DNA from: Gammaproteobacteria bacterium
Lineage (GTDB): Bacteria > Pseudomonadota > Gammaproteobacteria > GCA-001735895
DNA length: 52,462 nt
Assembly (NCBI GenBank): GCA_024225395.1
Contig: JAAEMR010000066.1
Location: 1 to 52,462 of the forward strand
Reading direction: 5' to 3'
A program made the position numbers and the translations under genes. Positions 37,430 to 46,165 of the stretch are shown here, piece after piece; position 1 is the stretch's first letter, and each line of letters opens with the position of its first letter. Under the pieces are notes generated by a model. That model was not told the origin of the DNA. It searched no databases and saw nothing but the letters and a program-made list of their open reading frames with translations.

Positions 37430-37575
37430 ATAACAACTTAGCTTACCGTCCAGTTAATCCAGTTACTGTGTCGAAAATGCTCATGTACGCCTGTACTCTG
37501 CGCTTTTTCCCCTTATTCATGGCTCAATTGAACAATAATCAAAGCTTTTATTCTAATGAGCAGGTGATGTTTTGA
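37426..37575 (+). CDS. Candidate 49-residue ORF bridging ccmA and ccmB
   Basis: The ATG at 37426-37428 overlaps the ccmA stop (ATGA) and the TGA at 37573-37575 overlaps the ccmB TTG start (TTGA), so the frame exactly fills the gap between two genes that usually abut. The peptide begins M-N-N-N-L-A-Y-R-P-V, has a hydrophobic central part (M-L-M-Y-A-C-T-L-R-F-F-P-L-F-M) and a polar, Asn-rich tail. No ribosome site of its own was seen; translation would be coupled to ccmA. I do not recognise it. A chance open frame of this length is not rare, so this is a candidate only. Confidence 0.3.
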   Translation: MNNNLAYRPVNPVTVSKMLMYACTLRFFPLFMAQLNNNQSFYSNEQVMF

Positions 37576-38255
37576 AACGTTTATCTCTTTCTCAGGCTTT
37601 CTGGTTTTTATTACGCAGGGATTTATTGCTGGCACTGCGTAATCGATCCGAGCTGGCTAATCCCTTATTGTTCTTTGTGCTGGTTATTACGTTATTTCCA
37701 CTGGCCGTAGGAGCTGAACCAAATTTACTGTCACGTATTGCTCCAGGCATTATCTGGGTGGCGGCTTTACTGGCTTCAATGCTGTCTCTGGATGGTATTT
37801 TTCGCTCTGATTTTGAAGATGGAACACTGGAGCAAATGCTGCTGAGTGCTCATCCGGTACCCATTCTGGTGTTAGCCAAGGTAACAGCGCACTGGCTGGT
37901 GACCGGCTTACCGTTGTTATTAGTTGCTCCGTTACTGGCGATGATGCTGGGGCTGGATGAAGATGCCTACGGAATTCTTCTATTGACCATCCTGTTAGGT
38001 ACACCTGTGTTAAGTTTAATAGGCTCTATTGGCGTAGCGCTTACCATTGGGCTGAGGAAAGGTGGTATAATTTTATCGCTTTTGGTGTTGCCACTGTATG
38101 TACCGGTTTTGATATTCTCATCCAGTGCGATTGATGTCGCGGCTAGCGGGTTACCTGCAACTGCACAATTATCAATGATGATGGCTTTTTTGTTTCTATC
38201 ACTCTCTTTATCGCCTGTTGCAACAGCGGCAGCCCTTAAGATGAGTATGAGCTAG
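37572..38255 (+). CDS. ccmB: Heme exporter membrane protein CcmB
   Basis: Integral membrane partner of CcmA, 227 residues with six hydrophobic segments. The N-terminal R-R-D-L-L-L-A-L-R-N-R-S-E-L-A-N-P-L-L-F is characteristic. The start appears to be TTG at 37572 with AGGTGA a few bases upstream; an ATG at 37567 is out of frame. Separated from ccmA by 142 bases, which is unusual. Confidence 0.94.
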   Translation: MKRLSLSQAFWFLLRRDLLLALRNRSELANPLLFFVLVITLFPLAVGAEPNLLSRIAPGIIWVAALLASMLSLDGIFRSDFEDGTLEQMLLSAHPVPILVLAKVTAHWLVTGLPLLLVAPLLAMMLGLDEDAYGILLLTILLGTPVLSLIGSIGVALTIGLRKGGIILSLLVLPLYVPVLIFSSSAIDVAASGLPATAQLSMMMAFLFLSLSLSPVATAAALKMSMS

Positions 38256-38320
38256 ATCATCAAAAAAATGAAAATAAAAATAATTTAATGCGTTAATAAA
38301 TAATTTTTGGGAATTAATAG

Positions 38321-39067
38321 ATGTTCAAATGGTTTGTAAAATGGTTCCATCGATTCGGGTCACCACCCTATTTTTATAGGCTTGCCGGTTTATGGTTACC
38401 GTGGTTGACGGGTCTGTTTACCATACTGGTCGTTGCTGGCCTTTACGGTGGACTGGTTCTCGCACCGACCGATTACCAGCAGGGTGAAAGCTACCGAATT
38501 ATCTTTGTGCATGTTCCTGCCGCGTGGATGTCGATGTTTATCTACATGGTGATGGCTTCCTGTGGAATTATTATCCTGGTGTGGAGAATGAAACTGGCTG
38601 AAGTAGTGCTCAGTTGTGCCGCACCAATTGGTGCCAGTTTTACTTTTCTGGCACTGGTGACCGGTTCTTTATGGGGTAAACCCATGTGGGGAACTTACTG
38701 GGTATGGGATGCACGTTTGACTTCCGAGTTAATACTACTGTTCCTGTACCTGGGTATTATGGGTTTGTATGGAGCTATCGATGATAAACGGGTGGCTGGA
38801 CGAGCTGTCGCGATTCTGGCGATTGTCGGCATGGTGAATATCCCGATTATTCATTATTCTGTTGAATGGTGGAATAGCCTGCATCAGGGTCCAACGGTGA
38901 CTAAATTTGATAAGCCATCAATCGTCTGGAGCATGTTGTGGCCTTTATTAACCATGGCACTTGCATTTAAAGTTTATTTTGTAATTTCGTTATTTCAACG
39001 CGTTAGAGCTGAATTATTACATCGGGAACGAAATACTCGGTGGGTTGAGGAACTAGTTAAATCATGA
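38321..39067 (+). CDS. ccmC: Heme-handling membrane protein CcmC
   Basis: Loads heme onto CcmE; 248 residues and six hydrophobic segments. The tryptophan-rich periplasmic loop reads W-G-T-Y-W-V-W-D-A-R-L-T-S-E (Tyr in place of the first Trp of the usual W-W-V-W-D). Heme-ligand His residues are expected in F-V-H-V-P-A-A-W-M and in I-I-H-Y-S-V-E-W-W. Its stop overlaps ccmD (ATGA). Confidence 0.97.
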   Translation: MFKWFVKWFHRFGSPPYFYRLAGLWLPWLTGLFTILVVAGLYGGLVLAPTDYQQGESYRIIFVHVPAAWMSMFIYMVMASCGIIILVWRMKLAEVVLSCAAPIGASFTFLALVTGSLWGKPMWGTYWVWDARLTSELILLFLYLGIMGLYGAIDDKRVAGRAVAILAIVGMVNIPIIHYSVEWWNSLHQGPTVTKFDKPSIVWSMLWPLLTMALAFKVYFVISLFQRVRAELLHRERNTRWVEELVKS

Positions 39068-39246
39068 GTCTGTCTGAATTCTTTAACATGGGTGGATACG
39101 CAGTATTTGTGTGGTCATCTTATGCTCTAACACTAGTACTATTGGTGCTTAACTGGTTTTTACCTTATCAGCAGCACAAACAGAATTTAAGAAAATTGAA
39201 ACGCCAATTTAGGCAGGATAATAGAAACAATGACTCCCGCACGTAA
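39064..39246 (+). CDS. ccmD: Heme exporter protein CcmD
   Basis: Small single-span protein of 60 residues that stabilises the CcmABC-E complex. F-F-N-M-G-G-Y-A-V-F-V-W-S-S-Y is the family's N-terminal signature, followed by the membrane helix and a highly basic cytoplasmic tail. It overlaps ccmC by four bases and ccmE by 17 bases. Confidence 0.95.
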   Translation: MSLSEFFNMGGYAVFVWSSYALTLVLLVLNWFLPYQQHKQNLRKLKRQFRQDNRNNDSRT

Positions 39247-39685
39247 AAAAAGACTCTCTCTAATTATTTTAATGGTTGTCGGTGTGTCTGTGGGGGTTGG
39301 TTTTGCCCTGAAGGCACTCAATGAAAATATTATGTTTTTCTTTTCACCAGCAGATATTCAGGCGGGTAAAGCGCCAGCAAATAAGGATTTTCGTGTTGGT
39401 GGTATCGTTGTAGAAGGCACTGTTGCTCGCCCCGGTGAAGGTTTAACGGTTGAGTTTGTCCTGACCGATAATGATTCAGACGTAAAGGTTAAGTACACAG
39501 GCATTTTGCCCGATCTGTTTCGTGAAGGGCAGGGCATTATTGCGAATGGCAGGTTGAATGCAAGTGGTGAATTTATCGCAGCTGAAGTCCTGGCCAAACA
39601 TGATGAAAATTATATGCCGCCTGAAGTTATGGATGCGATGAAAAAATCAGGGCAAACAATGCCCAGTATGAGCCAGGGTATATAA
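39230..39685 (+). CDS. ccmE: Heme chaperone CcmE
   Basis: Periplasmic heme carrier anchored by an N-terminal helix (about residues 8-29), 151 residues. The covalent heme ligand is His124 in L-A-K-H-D-E-N-Y-M-P-P-E, with the conserved Tyr128 four residues on. The OB-fold core includes F-R-V-G-G-I-V-V-E-G and Y-T-G-I-L-P-D-L-F-R-E-G-Q-G. Starts inside the ccmD tail. Confidence 0.97.
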   Translation: MTPARKKRLSLIILMVVGVSVGVGFALKALNENIMFFFSPADIQAGKAPANKDFRVGGIVVEGTVARPGEGLTVEFVLTDNDSDVKVKYTGILPDLFREGQGIIANGRLNASGEFIAAEVLAKHDENYMPPEVMDAMKKSGQTMPSMSQGI

Positions 39686-39704
39686 TTCCTGCTACAAGCA
39701 CTCA

Positions 39705-39800
39705 GGAATGACGAGTTTTTTGTAGTTATTCCGGCATGGTCTGTCATTCCGTCATGCTTTTAGACGGAACGGAATAAATGACGTTTGACTTCCCTGGACG
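39705..39800. repeat. Palindromic intergenic repeat between ccmE and ccmF
   Basis: The 170-base gap holds nested inverted repeats. GGAATGAC at 39705-39712 pairs with GTCATTCC at 39743-39750. The motif ATTCCGTC...GACGGAACGGAAT follows at 39746-39775, and TGACGT/ACGTCA flanks 39779-39803. This 'gtcattccg...cggaat' pattern resembles dispersed non-coding repeats in many proteobacteria. It interrupts genes that are usually close together. Confidence 0.5.
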
Positions 39801-39855
39801 TCAAATCTAAGAAAAACCAAAACTTTATAGTATTAAATAGTACCGAGGAATTTTT

Positions 39856-41826
39856 ATGATCCCCGAAATTGGACATTTTGCGCTGATTTTAGCGCTTTGC
39901 ATTTCAATAGCTCAGACAGTATTTACATTGCTGGGTGCCCAATTTGGCTATGCCCGCTGGATAGCGCTGGCTCGTCCGACTGCCTACGCCCAGTTTGGCT
40001 TTGTATTGTTTTCATACATCTGTCTAACCATAGTTTTTCTGAACCACGATTATTCAGTTTTATATGCGGCCAGTAACTCCAACTCTAATTTGCCTGTTAT
40101 GTACCTGATTTCTGGTGTGTGGGGCGCGCATGAAGGTTCGCTGCTGTTATGGGCTCTTATTTTATCTGGCTGGACAGCCGCGGTTGCTCTGTTTAGTAAA
40201 AGTATTCCGAAGGTCACTCTAGCGCGTGTCATCGGTGTCATGGGCTTCGTATCTATAGGTTTTATATTATTTATTCTGGTGACATCCAATCCGTTTGACC
40301 GCCTGTTACCAGCCGCTTTTGAGGGGCGTGATTTAAATCCTTTGCTTCAGGATCCCGGTTTAGTCATTCATCCTCCTCTGCTGTATTTAGGTTATGTTGG
40401 TTTTGCCGTGCCTTTTGCTTTTGCCATTGCAGCTTTATTATCCGGGCAGGTTGATTCGGCCTGGGCTCGCTGGTCACGTCCCTGGACCAATATAGCATGG
40501 TTATTTTTAACGCTGGGAATCGCTCTCGGATCCTGGTGGGCCTATTACGAACTTGGCTGGGGTGGCTGGTGGTTCTGGGATCCGGTAGAAAATGCTTCCT
40601 TCATGCCATGGCTGGTGGGTACGGCATTGATGCATTCCCTGGCCATTACCGAAAAACGGGGAACCTTTAAAGCCTGGACAGCATTATTGGCAATCTTTGC
40701 CTTTTCTCTCAGCCTGCTTGGAACATTCCTGGTTCGCTCTGGCGTGTTGACCTCGGTACATGCTTTTGCCAGTGACCCTGAACGTGGTGTGTTTATTTTG
40801 ATGTTCCTCGGTGTCGTAGTTGGAACATCATTAGTGCTTTATGCCTGGCGAGCGCCTACCCTGAAAAGTGCAGCGGTGACAAATTTACTGTCACGGGATA
40901 TGGCATTGCTACTGAACAATATATTTCTGACCGTGGCGACGGCGGCCATTTTACTGGGCACGGTCTATCCCATATTTGTTGACGCGATAGGCGGAAAAAT
41001 TTCAGTAGGACCTCCTTATTTTAACCTTGTGTTTCTGACTCTGACAGCTCCCATTGGTGTACTTATCGGTGCTGGAATGATTGTTAGATGGAAAAGTGAT
41101 GAACCTTTACGTCTAATGTCTAAATTGAAAATTCCATTACTGTTTTCAGTGGGTGTTGGTGTGATCCTGAGTTTGATGTTACCTGAGTGGAACTGGCAGG
41201 CACTGGCTGGATTAATGATGGCCCTGTGGATAGTGAGTACTGTTGTTCTGGCATTGAGTGAACGTTTTAAAGGTCGTTCAATCGGCTCGGCTTTGCGTTC
41301 TACACCGCGTGGTTTTTATGGCATGTTACTAGGTCATCTTGGTATTGCTGCCTTCATTATCGGGGTTACCCTGGTCAGTATGTACAACATAGAAAAAGAT
41401 ATACGCATGGCACCGGGTGACAGTTTTGAAATGGCCGGTTACACGTTTAAATTCAATGGCGTCAGAATGACACGAGTTGAGAATTATGATGCTGCCCGTG
41501 GCGATTTCCTGGTGACCAATGATGATGGCTTCAGGGCTGAGATGAGACCTGAGAAAAGAGTTTACCTGGTGCAGAAAATGCCGATGACTGAAGCGGCAAT
41601 AGATGCCGGAATTACCCGTGATCTATTTATTGCTCTGGGTGAAGAAGTCGGTACCGATGGAAGCTGGGCACTTCGAATCTATTACAAACCCTTTATTCGC
41701 TGGATCTGGATAGGTGCATTAATTATGTCATTTGGTGGTTTGCTGGCAGCGACTGATAAACGCTATCGTCAGATGGCGAGACGCGAAATCGACGCTGCAA
41801 ACAATGCTGCAGGGAGTCCAGCCTGA
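39856..41826 (+). CDS. ccmF: Cytochrome c heme lyase subunit CcmF
   Basis: Large membrane subunit of the heme ligation complex, 656 residues with about fifteen hydrophobic segments. The WWD motif reads W-G-G-W-W-F-W-D-P-V-E-N-A-S-F-M-P-W. Conserved I-H-P-P-L-L-Y-L-G-Y and the G-V-L-T-S-V-H-A-F segment provide His ligands for its own heme. The periplasmic domain near the C-terminus precedes the last helix. Its stop overlaps the ccmG start by one base (TGATG). Confidence 0.97.
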   Translation: MIPEIGHFALILALCISIAQTVFTLLGAQFGYARWIALARPTAYAQFGFVLFSYICLTIVFLNHDYSVLYAASNSNSNLPVMYLISGVWGAHEGSLLLWALILSGWTAAVALFSKSIPKVTLARVIGVMGFVSIGFILFILVTSNPFDRLLPAAFEGRDLNPLLQDPGLVIHPPLLYLGYVGFAVPFAFAIAALLSGQVDSAWARWSRPWTNIAWLFLTLGIALGSWWAYYELGWGGWWFWDPVENASFMPWLVGTALMHSLAITEKRGTFKAWTALLAIFAFSLSLLGTFLVRSGVLTSVHAFASDPERGVFILMFLGVVVGTSLVLYAWRAPTLKSAAVTNLLSRDMALLLNNIFLTVATAAILLGTVYPIFVDAIGGKISVGPPYFNLVFLTLTAPIGVLIGAGMIVRWKSDEPLRLMSKLKIPLLFSVGVGVILSLMLPEWNWQALAGLMMALWIVSTVVLALSERFKGRSIGSALRSTPRGFYGMLLGHLGIAAFIIGVTLVSMYNIEKDIRMAPGDSFEMAGYTFKFNGVRMTRVENYDAARGDFLVTNDDGFRAEMRPEKRVYLVQKMPMTEAAIDAGITRDLFIALGEEVGTDGSWALRIYYKPFIRWIWIGALIMSFGGLLAATDKRYRQMARREIDAANNAAGSPA

Positions 41827-42356
41827 TGCGATTTTTACTTCCACTGGGAATATTTGGTGTACTGGTCATTTTACTGGCGCTTGGATTGACGCTTGATCCT
41901 AAGAAAGTACCATCCCCCTTAATTGGCAAGGTAGCTCCGGCATTTACTTTACCGCAATTGCATAATCCATCTGCGAACTTTTCCCCGGAACATTTCAAGG
42001 GCAAAGTATGGGTTTTAAATGTATGGGCTTCCTGGTGTGTTTCCTGCCGCGCTGAACATAAGGTCATCACTCGATTAGCAAACATGAAACTGGTGGATAT
42101 AGTCGGCCTTGATTATAAGGATGAACCTGCCGATGGAAAACGCTGGTTACAACAATTTGGTAACCCCTATACGCTCAGTGCTGTTGACCTGGAAGGTAAG
42201 GCTGGTATTGATTGGGGAGTTTATGGTGTACCTGAAACCTTTATCATGGGCAAAGATGGTTTGATAAAACACAAACATATTGGCCCGGTGGATGATAAAG
42301 CGCTGGATGAAGAAATCGTTCCATTATTAAAAACTTTATTACAAGAACCTTCCTGA
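41826..42356 (+). CDS. ccmG: Thiol:disulfide oxidoreductase CcmG (DsbE)
   Basis: Membrane-anchored thioredoxin-like protein that keeps apocytochrome cysteines reduced; 176 residues. N-terminal anchor at about 4-23. Active site W-A-S-W-C-V-S-C-R with Cys71 and Cys74, and cis-Pro in G-V-Y-G-V-P-E-T-F. E. coli has C-P-T-C; C-V-S-C is frequent in other gammaproteobacteria. Confidence 0.96.
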   Translation: MRFLLPLGIFGVLVILLALGLTLDPKKVPSPLIGKVAPAFTLPQLHNPSANFSPEHFKGKVWVLNVWASWCVSCRAEHKVITRLANMKLVDIVGLDYKDEPADGKRWLQQFGNPYTLSAVDLEGKAGIDWGVYGVPETFIMGKDGLIKHKHIGPVDDKALDEEIVPLLKTLLQEPS

Positions 42357-42376
42357 AGAAATTGAAAAACACCGTC

Positions 42377-42847
42377 ATGAAATATTTAATATCTTTGTTA
42401 CTATTTTTTACTTTGTCTGCGCCAGTGTATGCAGCAATCGAAGTACACGAGTTTAACGATGCCGCAACTGAAGCAGATTATAAGGACTTAATTGAAGAGC
42501 TACGTTGCCTGGTTTGTCAGAATCAGAACCTGGCAGGGTCTGATGCAGATCTTGCCAAGGATTTGCGCCAGCAAACCTATGAACTGTTACAACAGGGTAA
42601 AAGCAGGGCAGAAGTCGTTGATTATATGGTGACACGTTACGGTGATTTTGTACTTTATCGTCCACCGGTTAAATCCAGCACTTTGCTGTTATGGGCAGGC
42701 CCTTTTGCCCTGTTATTTATTGTTTTAATTATAGTTATGTTGAAAGTTAAAAAAACACGCACGGTGGAAGCTCCTGAGCAGAAAAATCTGGATCAGGCTA
42801 AAAGTTTACTGTCAGATGATCAGGATAATTCAGGAGCAGCAAAATGA
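42377..42847 (+). CDS. ccmH: Cytochrome c maturation protein CcmH (CcmL type)
   Basis: Periplasmic thiol protein that handles apocytochrome c with CcmG and CcmF; about 156 residues. A signal peptide M-K-Y-L-I-S-L-L-L-F-F...V-Y-A is cleaved near residue 19. The redox motif is L-R-C-L-V-C-Q-N-Q with Cys44 and Cys47. A C-terminal membrane anchor spans about 102-122. A TTG at 42362, closer to a GAAGAA site, would add five residues; ATG is chosen on the signal peptide. Overlaps ccmI by four bases. Confidence 0.94.
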   Translation: MKYLISLLLFFTLSAPVYAAIEVHEFNDAATEADYKDLIEELRCLVCQNQNLAGSDADLAKDLRQQTYELLQQGKSRAEVVDYMVTRYGDFVLYRPPVKSSTLLLWAGPFALLFIVLIIVMLKVKKTRTVEAPEQKNLDQAKSLLSDDQDNSGAAK

Positions 42848-44154
42848 TTTTTGGTGGCTTAGTTATTTTATTAATAGCCCTGTCTCTAACTTTTCTAATA
42901 TTTCCTGTTCTTAGACATCCATCGACAAAGGATTCTCTGGGTCGAGATCAGCAAAATATCGTTATCGCTAAAGAGAAGAAGGCCATACTTGAAACTCAGC
43001 TGGCAGAAGGTCAGATGACTCAGGAAGATTATGACTCCGGTTTTGCAGACCTTGAAGCATCGTTGGCCATTGATCTTGAAAGGCAACAGGCTTTAGGAAG
43101 TAACCTGGATGCCGGTAAATGGGCTGTCTGGGTATTTGCAGCAACTGTACCTGCGTTGAGTATTTTTCTATATCTTCAGTTCGGTGAGTATCGAGTTATT
43201 GATAACCCTGAATTAGCGGCTCCACGTTCACAAACAGCAGAAGCCATGCCTTCTGGCAAAGCGCCATCGATGAGTGAAATGATTCAGAAAGTAAAAGATC
43301 ATTTAGCTGAAAACCCTGATGATGCCCGTGGCTGGTTTATGCTGGGTCGTTCATTAATGACAGTGCAGCGATTTACCGAGGCTGCAACGGCTTTGCAGCG
43401 CGCTCATGATTTAAATAAATCTGAGGCCAGTGTGATGCTGGCATTGGCCGATGCTTTAGCCATGACCAATGATGGGGTCATGACTGGAGAGCCTGAACGG
43501 CTTGTAAAACAGGCTCTTGAAATATCACCCAATGAATTAACAGGACTTTGGCTGGCTGGTCTTGCTGCGGAGCAGGGTGGTCGTTTACGTGAATCCTTTG
43601 ATTACTTTGTTAAGTTACTCCCGATGTTAGAGGGCGACCCTCAATCTGAAGCAGAGCTGAAAGTTATGTTGGCCGAACTTAAAGCCAGGCAGCCTGATTT
43701 ACCTGATCTTCCTGCTGACAAGTCTGCTCAGACAATTGCCAGTGCATCAGTAGCTGTATCTGAAAATTCAGCTACCAGTGAAGTTTCAGGGCCATCAACT
43801 ATTTCAGTATCAGTGAGCCTTGATGAAAGTCTGATATCTCAGGTTCGGCCGGATAATCTCGTTTTTGTTTATGCCAGGGCCGCTTCCGGCCCTCCAATGC
43901 CACTGGCAGCGAAAAAATTAAAGGTTTCAGATTTACCGGTTCAGGTGACTCTGTCAGATAATGATGCCGTGATGGCACAAATGAAATTAAGCGGTTTTGA
44001 GCAGGTTATAATTGGTGCTCGTGTTTCAAAGTCGGGCGATCCGATTGCTAAAGCGGGTGATTTTTATGATGAAACCGGTGCCATCACACGTAGCTCTATC
44101 AATGGCGTTGTTGAAATTAATATTTACCAGGTAAGGAAACCTTCGAAGCCTTGA
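42844..44154 (+). CDS. ccmI: Cytochrome c maturation protein CcmI
   Basis: Apocytochrome chaperone of 436 residues. Two N-terminal membrane helices (about 3-20 and 94-112) flank a cytoplasmic loop with a leucine-zipper-like pattern. The periplasmic part has TPR units, seen in D-D-A-R-G-W-F-M-L-G-R-S-L and E-L-T-G-L-W-L-A-G-L-A-A-E-Q-G-G. The C-terminal domain holds V-F-V-Y-A-R-A-A-S-G-P-P-M-P-L-A. Last gene of the ccm cluster; corresponds to the C-terminal half of E. coli CcmH. Confidence 0.94.
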   Translation: MIFGGLVILLIALSLTFLIFPVLRHPSTKDSLGRDQQNIVIAKEKKAILETQLAEGQMTQEDYDSGFADLEASLAIDLERQQALGSNLDAGKWAVWVFAATVPALSIFLYLQFGEYRVIDNPELAAPRSQTAEAMPSGKAPSMSEMIQKVKDHLAENPDDARGWFMLGRSLMTVQRFTEAATALQRAHDLNKSEASVMLALADALAMTNDGVMTGEPERLVKQALEISPNELTGLWLAGLAAEQGGRLRESFDYFVKLLPMLEGDPQSEAELKVMLAELKARQPDLPDLPADKSAQTIASASVAVSENSATSEVSGPSTISVSVSLDESLISQVRPDNLVFVYARAASGPPMPLAAKKLKVSDLPVQVTLSDNDAVMAQMKLSGFEQVIIGARVSKSGDPIAKAGDFYDETGAITRSSINGVVEINIYQVRKPSKP

Positions 44155-44162
44155 TCTAATTC

Positions 44163-44187
44163 AGTTGGTGCGCTCAGTGCACCAACT
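44163..44187. terminator. Hairpin between convergent ccmI and oppF
   Basis: AGTTGGTGC and GCACCAACT form a perfect 9-bp stem around a 7-base loop just after ccmI, 10 bases beyond the oppF stop. The + strand continues TTACTT, a poor T tract. Probably a terminator for one or both genes. Confidence 0.6.
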
Positions 44188-44196
44188 TTACTTCTC

Positions 44197-45189
44197 TCAA
44201 TCAGCAAAATGACAGGCGACAAAATGATCGGAGTCGTTGCTTTCTAAAGCAGGTTTTGTGGTTGCACACAGTTGCTGCGTTTTTGGGCAACGTGTGCGAA
44301 ACACGCAGCCCGAAGGTGGACTCAATGGAGAAGGAAGATCGCCCTCCAGTAAAATTATATCTTTATTTTTTTCAGCTACCGGGTCTGGAATAGGAACTGC
44401 GGAAATCAGGGCCTGAGTATAAGGGTGCTTCGGATTTTCATATAAATCATTGGCCGGCGAAACTTCTGCGACATTACCTAAATAAAGTACCATGATTCGA
44501 GTGCTGATATGACGCACCACACTGAGATCATGCGCTATAAATATCAATGACATACCCAGTTCATTTTGCAGCTCCATGAGTAAATTTATAACCTGAGCCT
44601 GAACGGATACATCCAGAGCTGATACCGGTTCATCGCAGATGATTAATTTAGGGTTGAGAATCAGGGCGCGAGCAATCCCTATACGCTGACATTGCCCGCC
44701 GGAAAATTCGTGTGGATAACGATTGATTTGATTCGGTAACAATCCAACCTTTAGCATCATGTCCTGAACTTGCTTTTTTACATCTTCTTTTTTAGTTTTG
44801 GGATAATGAGTTATAAGAGGCTCTGCAATAATTTGTCCAATAGTCATGCGAGGATTTAACGATGCCAGGGGGTCCTGGTAAATCATTTGAGCCTGGCGTC
44901 TGATATCGAGAAGTTCTGTTTTTGATGCTTCAAGAATATCATGTTGTCCCATCCATAAAACTTTACCCTCATGAGCGGGTATTAATTTAATCAGGGCGCG
45001 GGCAAGGGTTGATTTTCCACAGCCGGATTCGCCGACTATGCCGAGTGTTTCACCTTCTTTTAGTGAGAAACTTATTCCATCGACTGCTTTTAATTTATCT
45101 GGAGACGTCCAGGGCATAGCGCCTTTGGGATAAATATCAAACTGAACTTTTAAATCAGAAACAGATAGCAATTCATTCGTATTATTCAT
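44197..45189 (-). CDS. oppF: Oligopeptide ABC transporter ATP-binding protein OppF
   Basis: One of two ATPases driving peptide import, 330 residues. Walker A G-E-S-G-C-G-K-S-T at 53-61, signature F-S-G-G-Q-C-Q-R (Cys where most have Arg), Walker B L-I-I-C-D-E-P. The C-terminal oligopeptide-type domain carries a Cys cluster (C-V-F-R-T-R-C-P-K-T-Q-Q-L-C and C-H at the end). Last gene of oppABCDF, two bases after oppD. Confidence 0.92.
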   Translation of the reverse strand: MNNTNELLSVSDLKVQFDIYPKGAMPWTSPDKLKAVDGISFSLKEGETLGIVGESGCGKSTLARALIKLIPAHEGKVLWMGQHDILEASKTELLDIRRQAQMIYQDPLASLNPRMTIGQIIAEPLITHYPKTKKEDVKKQVQDMMLKVGLLPNQINRYPHEFSGGQCQRIGIARALILNPKLIICDEPVSALDVSVQAQVINLLMELQNELGMSLIFIAHDLSVVRHISTRIMVLYLGNVAEVSPANDLYENPKHPYTQALISAVPIPDPVAEKNKDIILLEGDLPSPLSPPSGCVFRTRCPKTQQLCATTKPALESNDSDHFVACHFAD

Positions 45190-45191
45190 GA

Positions 45192-46154
45192 TTAAAGTTC
45201 CAGAGCACTGTGACAGGCTCTATATCTATTGTCAGTAAATTCCTGAAGTGTCGGTATTACGTTTTTGCAAGTGTCTAATGCAACGCCACAACGAGGCTCA
45301 AAAGGGCAGCCCTCAGGCAGTCTTAACATATTAGGAGGACTGCCTGGAATCGTAGTCAATTGATCGCCCTGATGATCAATTCTGGGGATTGCATGTAATA
45401 ATCCTTTCGTATAGGGGTGAGCAGGTTGAGAAAAAACCTGTTTAATATTTCCATATTCCATGACTCGACCACCATACATCACGAGCATTTCTTCGCAGGA
45501 GCCGGCGATGACACCCAGGTCATGAGTGATTAATATAATTGCGGTACCGAGTTCCTGTTGCAATTCAGACAGTAACTTCATAATCTGCGCCTGAACCGTA
45601 ACGTCTAGTGCGGTGGTTGGCTCGTCTGCAATGAGTAATTGTGGTTTGCATAAAAGAGCCATAGCTATCATGACACGCTGTCGCATGCCTCCTGAAAACT
45701 CGTGCGGGTATAAATGAATTCGGCTTTTTGCCTGAGGAATTTTAACGGCATCTAGCATTTGAACGGATTCAATGAGAGCCTGTTTTTTGGACAAACCTTT
45801 GTGATGTATAAGGACTTCGGTGAGCTGATCACTGACCCTGGTATAGGGGTTTAGCGAAGTCATTGGGTCCTGGAAAATCATTGAAATCTGCTCAGCCCTG
45901 ATTTTGTTCAACTGCTTTTCTGGAAGGTTAAGGATTTCCTTTCCATTATATTTAATGCTACCAGTAGTTGTTCCGTTTCTGGCAATGAGCCCCATCAGTG
46001 CGAATACAGTCTGGCTTTTACCCGACCCGGATTCTCCCACTATACCGAGTGTCTCACCCGCTTTCAGGTTAAATGAAATCCCGTTGACAGCATTGACAGT
46101 GCCATCCAGAGTATCGAACTGAACGCCCAGGTCTTTAACTTCTAATAAATTCAT
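45192..46154 (-). CDS. oppD: Oligopeptide ABC transporter ATP-binding protein OppD
   Basis: The other ATPase, 320 residues. Walker [10 protein letters not shown] at 40-48, signature F-S-G-G-M-R-Q-R, Walker [13 protein letters not shown]. The C-terminal domain has the Cys cluster [14 protein letters not shown] with a final A-C-H, which in some OppD/DppD proteins holds a [4Fe-4S] cluster. Starts 11 bases after oppC. Confidence 0.93.
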   Translation of the reverse strand: MNLLEVKDLGVQFDTLDGTVNAVNGISFNLKAGETLGIVGESGSGKSQTVFALMGLIARNGTTTGSIKYNGKEILNLPEKQLNKIRAEQISMIFQDPMTSLNPYTRVSDQLTEVLIHHKGLSKKQALIESVQMLDAVKIPQAKSRIHLYPHEFSGGMRQRVMIAMALLCKPQLLIADEPTTALDVTVQAQIMKLLSELQQELGTAIILITHDLGVIAGSCEEMLVMYGGRVMEYGNIKQVFSQPAHPYTKGLLHAIPRIDHQGDQLTTIPGSPPNMLRLPEGCPFEPRCGVALDTCKNVIPTLQEFTDNRYRACHSALEL

Positions 46155-46165
46155 AAAATAACCTC

